Source: Enterococcus_E cecorum_C (lineage in GTDB: Bacteria; Bacillota; Bacilli; Lactobacillales; Enterococcaceae). Taken from it: a DNA stretch of 64,000 bases. Shown piece after piece: positions 42,809 through 51,127 of the stretch (within the stretch, counting starts at the first letter, position 1; each line of letters starts with the position of its first letter). The position numbers and the translations under genes were made by a program. The stretch is from contig NZ_JBQKFH010000013.1 of assembly GCF_052119425.1 (NCBI RefSeq), positions 1 through 64,000 of the forward strand. Direction: 5' to 3'. The notes beneath the pieces were generated by a model, which saw nothing but the letters and a program-made list of their open reading frames with translations, made no database searches and was not told where the DNA came from.

Positions 42809-43303
42809 CTACAATGACTGTTCCTGATGTTTTTGTTTGATTTTCGGTTTGATTATCTGTTCTCCAAGGGATTTTTGATACTGTTTGATTTTTTTTAAGG
42901 TTGACTGCTTGATTCTTGTTTTCTTTTCAGCTTTTTGAACTGCTTGTTTGAATGAGTGTTCTAAAATTGCTGTGTCTTTCGCTTGAAAAAATACTTCAAA
43001 GTTTTTGTTCTCTTTATTTTTTAAAATAGAGAACCGAACACCATGTTTATTTAACTCCTTCTTTAACTCAAGTAATTCAGGCTGCTTCATAGGAATATTC
43101 TCTAGAGCTCCCTTGCCGACCAAATCTTTTAAAGGAACCTCTCCTTGTTCACTTTTCTGTGATAAATATTGTTTAACTGATAACTTATTTGATTCAGCCT
43201 CCTTAGCCAATACTTTTAAAGCTGCTACTATCAATTTAGCTGATACCTTCGCCAGACGAAGATTTAATGTAACCAAACGATTTCCAACATCCTCATTTAT
43301 CAT
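42809..43303 (-). CDS. pcfB: PcfB-family (DUF3801) conjugation protein
   Basis: A 164-residue basic protein. Its start (MINEDVGNRLVTLNLRLAKVSAKLIVAALKVLAK) is typical of PcfB/DUF3801 proteins, which lie just upstream of virD4 in many Gram-positive ICEs and in pCF10. It overlaps the end of the adhesin gene by 11 bases with no strong ribosome binding site, so it is probably translated by coupling. Its stop codon lies inside the ribosome binding site of virD4. Confidence 0.83.
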   Translation of the reverse strand: MINEDVGNRLVTLNLRLAKVSAKLIVAALKVLAKEAESNKLSVKQYLSQKSEQGEVPLKDLVGKGALENIPMKQPELLELKKELNKHGVRFSILKNKENKNFEVFFQAKDTAILEHSFKQAVQKAEKKTRIKQSTLKKIKQYQKSLGEQIIKPKIKQKHQEQSL

Positions 43304-45845
43304 CTGATTTCTTATCCTTCCACATTATCATTCCTATTGAAGTAACTAGGCACAATAAACTGCTTACTATGACTAAAAAAGGATTTAGAACTGTATCACC
43401 AGTTTCGGGCAATTTTTCAGCCACTATTTTCTTGCCAGAATTGTCATTACCATTCGCTTGCGTTTGACTAATTTTCTCTTTAGATTTCTCTGGATAATCT
43501 GATACAGATCGATTGGACTCTTGATTTTTTGGTTTACCATTTTCACCCTCTGTTACCTGTGGTAGGATTGGAGATTTTGAATTATCATCAGTCTCGTTTT
43601 TGTTCGGAGTTTGATTCTGTTTTTGCACCTTCTTTGTACCAACCAATATTATTTCTTTTACTGGTTCCAAAATGACTTCCTCTTCAATTTGGACGTCACC
43701 ATTTTGAACACCTCTTAGGTAATTCGTAACGATAATCACTCTTTTCTGACCGTTTTTACCTTCTTGAATAGTTTTCTCAATACCTTCTTCAAGTGTGTCA
43801 TCTATTTTTTTCTCCACTTCGAATGGAATATCAAGCAATTTTTCAGAACTAGTGATAGATTCTATTGGTTTTGTTCCCACTTTGACCACTTCATCAACTG
43901 GTGCTCTTACAACATTTTCAGATATATTGATTGGGTCACCAACCTTCTCCCCCTTGTTTGTCTTGTAAGTTGTAACTAAATCTACAAGCCCTGGAACGCC
44001 ATTTCTCACAATAATTCGCTCATCCTCAAACAACGAATCATCTTCCTCAACAAGAACTCCAAATGGGGCTATTACACTGTTTTTTTCAGTAGTCTCTCCT
44101 TCTATTTTCTTAGTTCCAATTCTTACAACCTTATTAACTTTTATTTTCGTTTCAGTAGATTCTGAATTAAATGGTTCAGGATCTCTTACACCCTTAAACG
44201 TTTTATAGTGGTCATGAATAGTTACCTCACCGTTCTGACCCTCAGTAACAATTACAACTTCACCTTCATACATATTTGGATCTGATTCTTCAATTACATC
44301 GAATGGTACAATCTCTGTTCTTGATATTACTTGTTCATCTTCAATTTGTTTCGTCCCATACTGAATGATTTCGTCTACCGCTTCTTTATTTATAATAGTT
44401 TTCGTATCAAGCAATTTTTGTGTTCTAGTACCTTTTCTTGTTTCGAATGTTTCTTGAATTATTCTGATACCTTTACTACCTTTACTAACAATAACTTCTT
44501 CATCTTCATACATTTCTGAATTTTCTTGACGTATTACCTGGTAGTTTATTTCCTCTTTCCTTTCAACAGTCTCCTGGCCAACTACCTCATTCACAATAAT
44601 TTGATATGGGCTATTATCTTTTAGTAAAATTCTTGTTGGAGGAATACTTGCAAACACATATCCATTAGGTGGTGTCACTTCAAGTGTTACCTCATCCCCT
44701 CTGTTGCCGGTTATTGTATGTCCGTCACCAACTTTTTCTCCATCCTCTGTTACAAACTCAATTTTCTTAGAAATTGATTCAGGAATAACAGGAGTGTTAT
44801 CAACTTTTTCAACAACCTCAATATAGTTGTGATTAGAAGCAAATAAATCAAATCCATGTAGGTTGCTTCCATCACCAATCGACATAATTGCAAGACGAGT
44901 TTTTAACGGATTGATTGTAGAGTTTTTCCATGAGTTGATTCTTCCACTCGTCTTGTATGTTTTTCCGTCAATTATAAATTCAATATTTGAATTTACTTTT
45001 TGGTCGGTCACATTCAATTGCTGAACTTCCTCTTCAGTAAGTTCTTTCAAATGCTTAATAGATTTCCCTGTTTGTGGTTCTATTGAAAACTCACTATTTA
45101 AAACTAAGAAATATTTTTTAGTAGCTGATTTCAACCCCTTTAGTCTACCATCAATGATGTTAGTTGATAACTCCTTGTCACCAACCTGCACTTTTAAATA
45201 GCCTGCATTTGATTTCTGATATGCTGAAGCCATTTCATAGTATTGTGGAGTCTGAAAAAATCCTGTGACTAATTGACCATTTGTATCTAGTACATTGTCT
45301 GCTTCTGTCAATTCAAAATACCCGTGATGAGAATTTCGAGTTGTTAGAAAAGCATATGCAGTGTAAGAAAGGTTCCCGTATATATTATAAATATCTTGAC
45401 CTAAATAACGGTTCAATTGATATTCAACCATTCCATAATCTAATAATGGAACTTCACGTCCATCAATCTCTGCGATTAGCTTACCGAGTTTATCACGCCT
45501 AAAATCTGACAAAGTTTTAGGTTGTCCATTGACTAATAATTTGTATGGATAAGCTTCAGGAATACGAATAGCCTGATAATTCTCAGTAAGGCTCGAATGT
45601 GCCCCCTTAGAAATCTCCAAACTTGTATCTGTATAATCAACAACGAATTGATTCCCATTTAGAGTACCCCAATCTTTACTACTCCCGTCTACATCATTTC
45701 GATGAGAAATTACTTCATTGGCATATACTGTAAATGAATTTACAGATGAAAGTTGTGTGGAATTAAGACATATAAGTCCTATGGAAAGAGAAACCAGTCC
45801 AATTGTTAATTTACGCAGACAAAATTTACATTTTTTTGAAATCAT
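43293..45845 (-). CDS. LPXTG-anchored surface adhesin with four G5 domains
   Basis: The 850-residue protein has a YSIRK-like signal peptide (CLRKLTIGLVSLSIG, about 8-22), an N-terminal domain of about 330 residues without obvious homology to me, a short linker, then four G5-type repeats of about 70 residues (about 430-740, each ending VGTK.I.. or similar), a Pro/Asn-rich stretch and a sortase motif LPETG (about 811) with hydrophobic tail and KKSDDK. It is anchored to peptidoglycan. It sits inside the conjugation operon, overlapping rep by four bases, so it probably promotes cell contact during mating or adhesion to the host. Confidence 0.87.
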   Translation of the reverse strand: MISKKCKFCLRKLTIGLVSLSIGLICLNSTQLSSVNSFTVYANEVISHRNDVDGSSKDWGTLNGNQFVVDYTDTSLEISKGAHSSLTENYQAIRIPEAYPYKLLVNGQPKTLSDFRRDKLGKLIAEIDGREVPLLDYGMVEYQLNRYLGQDIYNIYGNLSYTAYAFLTTRNSHHGYFELTEADNVLDTNGQLVTGFFQTPQYYEMASAYQKSNAGYLKVQVGDKELSTNIIDGRLKGLKSATKKYFLVLNSEFSIEPQTGKSIKHLKELTEEEVQQLNVTDQKVNSNIEFIIDGKTYKTSGRINSWKNSTINPLKTRLAIMSIGDGSNLHGFDLFASNHNYIEVVEKVDNTPVIPESISKKIEFVTEDGEKVGDGHTITGNRGDEVTLEVTPPNGYVFASIPPTRILLKDNSPYQIIVNEVVGQETVERKEEINYQVIRQENSEMYEDEEVIVSKGSKGIRIIQETFETRKGTRTQKLLDTKTIINKEAVDEIIQYGTKQIEDEQVISRTEIVPFDVIEESDPNMYEGEVVIVTEGQNGEVTIHDHYKTFKGVRDPEPFNSESTETKIKVNKVVRIGTKKIEGETTEKNSVIAPFGVLVEEDDSLFEDERIIVRNGVPGLVDLVTTYKTNKGEKVGDPINISENVVRAPVDEVVKVGTKPIESITSSEKLLDIPFEVEKKIDDTLEEGIEKTIQEGKNGQKRVIIVTNYLRGVQNGDVQIEEEVILEPVKEIILVGTKKVQKQNQTPNKNETDDNSKSPILPQVTEGENGKPKNQESNRSVSDYPEKSKEKISQTQANGNDNSGKKIVAEKLPETGDTVLNPFLVIVSSLLCLVTSIGMIMWKDKKSDDK

Positions 45846-46807
45846 AAGTTATTTCCTCCAAAATCTTGTTTCACTTGGTTTGAATAATAGGCACCAATAG
45901 TCTGAGGTGCATTAAAAGCTGTTGTTAAAATATAAGCACGGATATTTCGAATGTTTGTATCAACCTTTGATAAACACTCGCAGATGTAGTCAATATGATA
46001 CATTGTCAGCTGTCTAAATCTATCTTTTACAAAGTCAATCGGCAATCGCATCTGATTGATTGAAATTGTTCCATCATGCTGATAAAACACATCAGCAATA
46101 ACTGGTAAAACCTCATCCCATTCACATAATTTTTCTCGACACCCTGACTGTACTAATAATTCATACTGTACTTGTTTCTTTAATTTCTCAAGTTCATCCC
46201 CCTCTTCAATAGATTGATTGATATAAAATGAAGTAACATCTGTTGTATTATTTGTTGTATTATTTGGTAATGGTTGGTTCAAATTGACACCATGCATTAG
46301 GTCATTATGAACTAATGCAGTAGAACTTTTAGAACGAGTGCATTGGGTCAAATTGAACTTTTCCATTGGGTCATTTTGACCTAATGCATTGGTTAATGTA
46401 GAATTTATTCCTTCATCCAATGCTTTATCTGCAATTTGATTTCTTTTTATTTTTACCATCTCCTGTAATTCAAAAATTCTTTCAAAGTCCAATGAATACC
46501 ACTTGGTTTTATCTCTTGGATCTTTATTGTAATTAGCAGTTAAAAGAAAACCTGCTTTTTCGAGTTTTGAAAAAGTCCTCTTAACTGTTTCATAACTAAG
46601 ATATGAAAAATCGGACTCATGCCAAGCCCGAATCGAATTATATGTCCAATATCTACCATCGTGGAAATTTTTCCCATTTTGTTTATTTACTTCTAGCCAG
46701 AAATTTATTTGTTGGAGTACAATTGCTTCATTCAAACCTAATTCTCTGGCCAAGACAGGATTTGCGACAATTGGTCGCTCATCAAACAAGAGAGCATTCA
46801 TAGACAC
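45842..46807 (-). CDS. ICE replication initiator-like protein (RepA N-terminal / DnaD-like)
   Basis: A 321-residue protein. The winged-helix N-terminus (LARELGLNEAIVLQQINFWLE, then DGRYWTYNSIRAWHESDFSYLSYETVKRTF in pieces) matches the RepA/DnaD-like initiators at one end of Tn5252-type ICEs. The middle is variable and Asn/Thr-rich; the C-terminus (IADVFYQHDGTISINQMRLP) is the conserved tail. It is the first gene of the leftward conjugation operon, preceded by TAGGAGGTG and by a terminator-like hairpin. Confidence 0.8.
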   Translation of the reverse strand: MSMNALLFDERPIVANPVLARELGLNEAIVLQQINFWLEVNKQNGKNFHDGRYWTYNSIRAWHESDFSYLSYETVKRTFSKLEKAGFLLTANYNKDPRDKTKWYSLDFERIFELQEMVKIKRNQIADKALDEGINSTLTNALGQNDPMEKFNLTQCTRSKSSTALVHNDLMHGVNLNQPLPNNTTNNTTDVTSFYINQSIEEGDELEKLKKQVQYELLVQSGCREKLCEWDEVLPVIADVFYQHDGTISINQMRLPIDFVKDRFRQLTMYHIDYICECLSKVDTNIRNIRAYILTTAFNAPQTIGAYYSNQVKQDFGGNNL

Positions 46808-46824
46808 CTCCTATAAAATTCTTT

Positions 46825-46857
46825 AAAAAGAAAAGCAACCAGAAGAATTCTGATTGC
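46825..46857 (-). terminator. Terminator/attenuator in the rep leader
   Basis: On the minus strand GCAATCAGAA-TTC-TTCTGGTTGC (10-bp stem with one G-U pair, 46835-46857) is followed by TTTTCTTTTT, about 30 bases before the rep ribosome binding site. It resembles transcriptional attenuators that limit rep expression in some plasmids. It could instead simply stop transcripts entering from the chromosome. Confidence 0.6.
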
Positions 46858-46866
46858 TCGATAAGT

Positions 46867-47004
46867 TTAAAACGAATGATGCATGATAGATTTAATGAGA
46901 TTTATTGATATAATCAAACCAAAAAATAAACCAAAAATAGTTAAAAGTATTGAGAATATTTGATTAAATAGCAATATACTTACTAATTCTTTGGTGTAAG
47001 TCAA
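46867..47004 (-). CDS. Possible small membrane peptide upstream of rep
   Basis: A 45-codon frame from TTG at 47004 encodes a hydrophobic peptide (FSILLTIFGLFFGLIISINL, one transmembrane helix) with a basic/histidine tail. It ends 10 bases before the attenuator-like hairpin. No ribosome binding site is seen, so it may be a chance frame in an AT-rich leader. Confidence 0.2.
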   Translation of the reverse strand: MTYTKELVSILLFNQIFSILLTIFGLFFGLIISINLIKSIMHHSF

Positions 47005-47071
47005 AATGTTAAAAAATTATAAAGGAAAGCTAAAAAAGCCCGTAGAATCAGGCTTTTACGCTGAGTTAATT

Positions 47072-47146
47072 CTAAAAAAAGGTACCAAATTTTCTTTCAA
47101 TTTTATTGGCTTTACATACATGTCCAATAAACCATTGAATATTCAT
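47072..47146 (-). pseudogene. 24-codon stub resembling the N-terminus of GTPase RbgA (YlqF)
   Basis: Sixteen bases after the GT8 stop, and preceded by GGAAGGAAG as ribosome binding site, ATG at 47146 opens MNIQWFIGHVCKANK..., which recalls the start of RbgA (M.IQWFPGHMAKA). The similarity stops after about 13 codons and the frame ends at codon 24. This is what an insertion into the 5' end of rbgA would leave. The rest of rbgA is not in the window. Confidence 0.4.
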
Positions 47147-47159
47147 AACAACTTCCTTC

Positions 47160-47972
47160 CTATACTTTATGGGTTAATCGTTGGTAATGCTTATAGATAA
47201 AAGAAAATTTACCACGCGCATTTTTCTTCCACGGCTTATCTTTGCCACAATAATGCAAAAAGACCGTATTTTGCACAATCCAATCTGCATCAATCAGACC
47301 AGCCGTTTTCGCATAATAATAAGCATGATAACGCGCATCAAAGTTATAAATCTCATCTGCGACTAATAAAATTTGATGCCCATATAACGCATTTAAAACA
47401 TCTTGGTCAGGTAAAAATAATAACGGCCCATTTGAAGCTATGTAATTCATTATGTCTTCTCGCTTGACAGTTTGACGTATTTGCTCAAGATTCATTAACA
47501 ACACGCCAGAATTAACATAAGAAGTCGCCTCAAAATTACCCAATCTAGCCTTATTAATTAAATCACGAATATTTGAATCCGCAATATGACTCGCCGCTGC
47601 ATATAAAAAATCATCCAGTTTCATTTCATAAATCGTGGAAATATCGTTTAGACATAAAATATCAGCGTCAATATATAAAACTTTATCCAAATCTTGTGGT
47701 AAATATTCATGCGCTAACAACCGATAATAAATCGTTTCTGGATAACGTTTACTAGTTGGTGCGTCTTGGAATTCATCCTTTCCAATAATGACAGGATAGT
47801 AAGTAACACCTAATCTTTTGCAAAAATCAAATATTTCATCATTACGTGCTAAAGCTTCTTTTTGCAAAACATAAACTGAGAATGCTTGAACGTTTGAATT
47901 ATGCACAATCGAAAATAAGGTTACTTTCCATTGGTCCACATAAGTATCATCGATTGAAAAAAGTAAATTCAT
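47160..47972 (-). CDS. Family 8 glycosyltransferase
   Basis: A 270-residue GT8 enzyme: MNLLFSIDDTYVDQWKVTL at the N-terminus, the DxD metal motif in VLYIDADILCL (about residue 98) and the C-terminal HYCGKDKPWK. GT8 enzymes transfer glucose or galactose from UDP-sugars to lipopolysaccharide-like, glycolipid or protein acceptors. AGAGGTG before the ATG at 47972 favours this start over an upstream in-frame one. It seems monocistronic with its own promoter, and is the first chromosomal gene beyond the ICE. Confidence 0.88.
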   Translation of the reverse strand: MNLLFSIDDTYVDQWKVTLFSIVHNSNVQAFSVYVLQKEALARNDEIFDFCKRLGVTYYPVIIGKDEFQDAPTSKRYPETIYYRLLAHEYLPQDLDKVLYIDADILCLNDISTIYEMKLDDFLYAAASHIADSNIRDLINKARLGNFEATSYVNSGVLLMNLEQIRQTVKREDIMNYIASNGPLLFLPDQDVLNALYGHQILLVADEIYNFDARYHAYYYAKTAGLIDADWIVQNTVFLHYCGKDKPWKKNARGKFSFIYKHYQRLTHKV

Positions 47973-47996
47973 CACTGCACCTCTCTTCACTTTTCC

Positions 47997-48025
47997 ATGA
48001 TAACCAAAAAATCACAAAAAAACAA
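47997..48025 (-). promoter_or_regulatory. Predicted promoter of the GT8 gene
   Basis: On the minus strand TTGTTT (48020-48025) and TATCAT (47997-48002) are 17 bases apart; the transcript would have a leader of about 20 bases with the AGAGGTG ribosome binding site. Confidence 0.5.
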
Positions 48026-48269
48026 CTATCCACCCTAATCCTAGCGCAAAGTAATTCGCTATTTATTTTTCCACAGGTTAAGAAGTGAAATTTTGTGGCT
48101 TTCTTTAACAATCCTAATTTAACAGGATTTTTGAAATAAATACACTTAGCAATTTCTGGAAAAATGTGTTTTTTCATCTTTAAAATGTTTCACATCGCGT
48201 GTAACAGAGAAACAAGTTTCACAACCGACTATTGATATTAGTCAATATTGAGCCCCTGAACTATCTTCC
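48026..48269. other. AT-rich intergenic region without recognisable gene
   Basis: Between the GT8 promoter and the reductase terminator no coding frame with a ribosome binding site is apparent on either strand. Short frames here are AT-driven. Nothing else is recognised. Confidence 0.5.
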
Positions 48270-48306
48270 TAAAAAAATACAGCCCCTTGAAATCAAAGAG
48301 CTGTAT
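48270..48306 (-). terminator. Terminator of the flavoprotein reductase gene
   Basis: On the minus strand ATACAGC (48300-48306) pairs with GCTGTAT (48277-48283), followed by TTTTTT. It is about 20 bases past the stop codon. Confidence 0.7.
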
Positions 48307-48326
48307 CTAAAACTTTAAATTATCAA

Positions 48327-49847
48327 TTATCTTTGAGCATAAGCCGCTGATTGGTTACCTGCTTGGCGACCGAAAATGACGATATCAGCCACAGCATTCC
48401 CACCAATACGGTTATTACCATGTAAACCACCAGTGACTTCACCCGCAGCATAAAGACCAGGAATCACTTCACCTTTAGTATTAATTACTTCGGTGTTCGT
48501 GTTAATCTTCACACCACCCATTGTATGGTGAATACCAGGGGCAATTTGAATCGCATAGTAAGGCGCTTTGGTTAAATCATAATCCATAGCTGTAGAACGA
48601 CCAAATTCTGGATCTTTCTTATTAGCGACATCTTGGTTCCATGAATCTAGCGTTTGTTTCAACGTATCAGCAGGAACTTTAATCTTCTTAGCTAATTCTT
48701 CAATGGTCTTACCTTCAACCACGACACCTTTAGATTTATAGAAGTCAATTTGTTTCGCGCGACTAGCTAAAGCATCATCAAATACGATGTAGGCATATTG
48801 TTCTGGTAAAGCGGAAATAGCTGCTGAGACTTTATCACGTGTTTCTAATTCGTTGAAGAATCGTTTTCCTTGTTGATTCACTAAGATACCACCTTCACCA
48901 CGAACCGTTTCAGAAACCAACATACCATCTTTTTGAACAACTGTTGGATGCACTTGGATTTGATCCATAGCGACTAATTGACCACCTAGTTTTTCAATCA
49001 TCTTGATACCGTCACCTGTGCTACCTTTAGCGTTAGTACTTACATAGCCTTTCAAATCTGGACGATATTTCACAATCATTTTTTCATTGCCACCAAATCC
49101 ACCAGTCGTTACCACAACCGCTTTAGAAGAAATATTCTTTTTCTTTTCTCCTTGAATTTGGACAGTAACACCAGAAACTTTACCATCTTTTTCATTGATT
49201 TTTGTTACATCCGCATTTAAGAATACAGGAATTTTACGATCTAAAACATTTTTTGTTAGGCCTTTAACTAAGTAGCCACCAACGGCCGAACCATCAGCTG
49301 GACGGTGAATACGTTTGACACTTGCCCCACCACTATAACTGATATTGTTCAAAGTGATACCCATGCTATCTAACCAATCAATCGCATCGGCTGAATGATC
49401 CACAAAGTAGCGTAACAATTCTTTATCATTGGTTCCACCGCCACCTTTTAATGTGTCGTTGAAGAACGTATCATTGCTATCTTGAATGCCTTGTTCTTTT
49501 TGGAATTTAGTTTCAGAAGCATTCATCCCACCAGAAGATTTTGTTGTATTTCCCCCAACTACTGGCATTTTTTCAAAGATGACTGGATTGGCGCCAGCTT
49601 CTTTGGCTTGGATAGCAGCTGACATCCCTGCACCACCTGCACCTACGATAATCACATCATAGCTATCCTTTAATTCTTTAGGATCCGTGAATTCTTGTTT
49701 TTGAGAAGCACCGGATGCAACTTCTGAACTAGAAGCAGTTGTTTTGCTAGTTGAAGTTGAACTTTCTGTCTTATTTGATGATGAACCACAGCCAACTAAT
49801 AATAACGCTGCTGAAGCCACCAAAAGACTACTTAACACTTTTTTCAT
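48327..49847 (-). CDS. Extracytoplasmic FAD-dependent fumarate reductase-like lipoprotein
   Basis: A 506-residue lipoprotein: signal peptide with lipobox LLVGC (about 19-23), Ser/Thr-rich tether, then an FAD-binding 2 fold (VIIVGAGGAGMSAAIQAKEAG, about 65-85; GGNTTKSSGGMNA; LVSETVRGEGGILVNQQGKRFFNE) and the C-terminal ATGE..GGLHG.NRIGGNA. It resembles flavocytochrome c/FrdA and urocanate reductases, which reduce fumarate or related enoates outside the cell. No FMN-binding (flavinylation) domain is present, so its electron donor is separate. The ATG at 49847 is chosen over one six codons upstream because GGAGGG precedes it. Substrate unproven. Confidence 0.82.
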   Translation of the reverse strand: MKKVLSSLLVASAALLLVGCGSSSNKTESSTSTSKTTASSSEVASGASQKQEFTDPKELKDSYDVIIVGAGGAGMSAAIQAKEAGANPVIFEKMPVVGGNTTKSSGGMNASETKFQKEQGIQDSNDTFFNDTLKGGGGTNDKELLRYFVDHSADAIDWLDSMGITLNNISYSGGASVKRIHRPADGSAVGGYLVKGLTKNVLDRKIPVFLNADVTKINEKDGKVSGVTVQIQGEKKKNISSKAVVVTTGGFGGNEKMIVKYRPDLKGYVSTNAKGSTGDGIKMIEKLGGQLVAMDQIQVHPTVVQKDGMLVSETVRGEGGILVNQQGKRFFNELETRDKVSAAISALPEQYAYIVFDDALASRAKQIDFYKSKGVVVEGKTIEELAKKIKVPADTLKQTLDSWNQDVANKKDPEFGRSTAMDYDLTKAPYYAIQIAPGIHHTMGGVKINTNTEVINTKGEVIPGLYAAGEVTGGLHGNNRIGGNAVADIVIFGRQAGNQSAAYAQR

Positions 49848-49878
49848 GTTAAACCCTCCATACATTAGTTACGCTATG

Positions 49879-49907
49879 ATTATACAACATTTCACAAACT
49901 TTGAAAA
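49879..49907 (-). promoter_or_regulatory. Predicted promoter of the flavoprotein reductase gene
   Basis: On the minus strand TTTTCA (49902-49907) and a perfect TATAAT (49879-49884) lie 17 bases apart, about 30 bases before the start codon. Confidence 0.6.
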
Positions 49908-50160
49908 GGGCTTTCTTGAAACGTTTTAACAAAAATAAAAACAGTGAATATTTAATGAAAACACAGATAATTATATAACATATTGTTATGTATCGGTTAT
50001 TCATCCTTATTAAATCAACTTTTATAAATAGCATAATGAAACAAAATAAACGTGATAAGTTTGCAGCACGATTATTTAAAAATAAACAGAAAAAACAATT
50101 AAAAATTTTGAACTACAATCAATCCAAAGAATAAAATGACACTTGTATGTGAAATTAAAG
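49908..50160. other. AT-rich intergenic region without recognisable gene
   Basis: A very AT-rich stretch between the reductase promoter and the terminator of the CMD-cupin gene. No supported coding frame, repeat or RNA is seen. Confidence 0.5.
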
Positions 50161-50202
50161 GCAAAAAAAGTGGACAGCTTTTATTTTTTCAGCTATCCAC
50201 TT
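50161..50202 (-). terminator. Terminator of the CMD-cupin gene
   Basis: AAGTGGACAGC (50168-50178) pairs with GCTATCCACTT (50192-50202) with one wobble; on the minus strand it is followed by TTTTTTTGCC. It begins 8 bases past the stop codon. Confidence 0.75.
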
Positions 50203-50209
50203 GATACAT

Positions 50210-50980
50210 TTATTCACTTAAAGGTTGTGCGGCTAAATAATCTTCCTCGCTTACCTTTTCTAACCATTCATTGCTGGTATCTTCCCCTGGTACGGCCATT
50301 GCAAGATGAGAAAACCAATGATCTTTGGTAGCACCATGCCAATGCTTCACACCTGCTGGAATATTGACACAATCACCCGAATGCATCACCACGGCTTCTT
50401 TTCCTTCTTCTTGATAAATGCCGATACCACCAACACATATCAACATCTGACCACCACCAGATTTAGCATGATGGATATGCCAGTTATTACGACAACCAGG
50501 CTCAAAAGTGACATTGTGTACGGGAATTTGTTCATCTGTGATACTTGCTAAATAGCTTTGACCAGTAAAATATTGCGCATAATCATCATTAGGCTCACCA
50601 ATTGGAAAAATCATACTTGCTTGATGTTGGACTTTGGCTTCTTCACTTGTAGCTTGTTCAGACCAAACTTCTTTAGCCAAACGAAAAACCGCCCATGCTT
50701 TTGGCCATCCTGCATAAAAAGCAACATGAGTCACAGCCGCCACAATTTCTTCTTTACTGACCCCGTGATTTTTCGCATTTTCTAGATGATAGGTTAATGA
50801 AGAATCCGTTATTCCTTGAGCCATCAACGTTACCACTGTTAATAAACAACGCGTTTTAAGATCAATTCCTGGGATATTCCAGTTTTCACCAAATAATACA
50901 TCATCATTAAAATGAGCAAAATCTGGCGCAAAATCCCCTAATTGTTTTCTACCAGCATCTTGAGTTATTTTTTGATTCAT
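50210..50980 (-). CDS. Carboxymuconolactone decarboxylase-like / cupin fusion protein
   Basis: A 256-residue protein. Residues 1-120 are an AhpD-like carboxymuconolactone decarboxylase domain (GIDLKTRCLLTVVTLMAQG, HLENAKNHGVSKEEIVAAVTH), but without a clear CxxC redox pair. Residues 130-240 are a cupin (FEPGCRNNWHIHHAKSGGGQ, GDCVNIPAGVKHWHGA) with the metal-binding histidines. Such fusions occur next to aldo/keto reductases and probably act in detoxification or quinone metabolism; the substrate is unknown. The start overlaps the end of a decayed aminotransferase gene. Confidence 0.85.
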   Translation of the reverse strand: MNQKITQDAGRKQLGDFAPDFAHFNDDVLFGENWNIPGIDLKTRCLLTVVTLMAQGITDSSLTYHLENAKNHGVSKEEIVAAVTHVAFYAGWPKAWAVFRLAKEVWSEQATSEEAKVQHQASMIFPIGEPNDDYAQYFTGQSYLASITDEQIPVHNVTFEPGCRNNWHIHHAKSGGGQMLICVGGIGIYQEEGKEAVVMHSGDCVNIPAGVKHWHGATKDHWFSHLAMAVPGEDTSNEWLEKVSEEDYLAAQPLSE

Positions 50981-51090
50981 TTTTTGACACTTCCTAATTG
51001 TTGATATTGTTTTATTGCTATTTTCAAACAGTTCAATCCATCAATCAGCTGAGATTTTGGACAAGCATAATTCAAACGTAAGAAAGACTG
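50977..51090 (-). pseudogene. C-terminal remnant of a MalY/PatB-type C-S lyase
   Basis: Reading the minus strand, 37 codons before a TGA that overlaps the next gene's ATG encode QSFLRLNYACPKSQLIDGL..., the characteristic end of PLP-dependent cystathionine beta-lyases of the MalY/PatB family (F.R.N.ACPRS.L..GL.RL). No upstream part is present; sequence before 51090 is non-coding. A deletion has removed the rest of the gene. Confidence 0.6.
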
Positions 51091-51127
51091 GACTTACGAT
51101 CAATTATTTTATCGAAATCATAATGCA

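Noticed and set aside
47006..47200. 64-codon plus-strand frame at the ICE junction
   Set aside because: Runs antisense through the RbgA-like stub and into the GT8 3' end; no ribosome binding site.
47947..48177. 76-codon minus-strand frame upstream of GT8
   Set aside because: Overlaps the GT8 promoter and start, without ribosome binding site; chance frame in AT-rich DNA.
49915..49935. Cre-like sequence upstream of the flavoprotein reductase gene
   Set aside because: CTTGAAACGTTTTAACA has the central CG shifted by one base relative to the cre consensus, so the match is not convincing.
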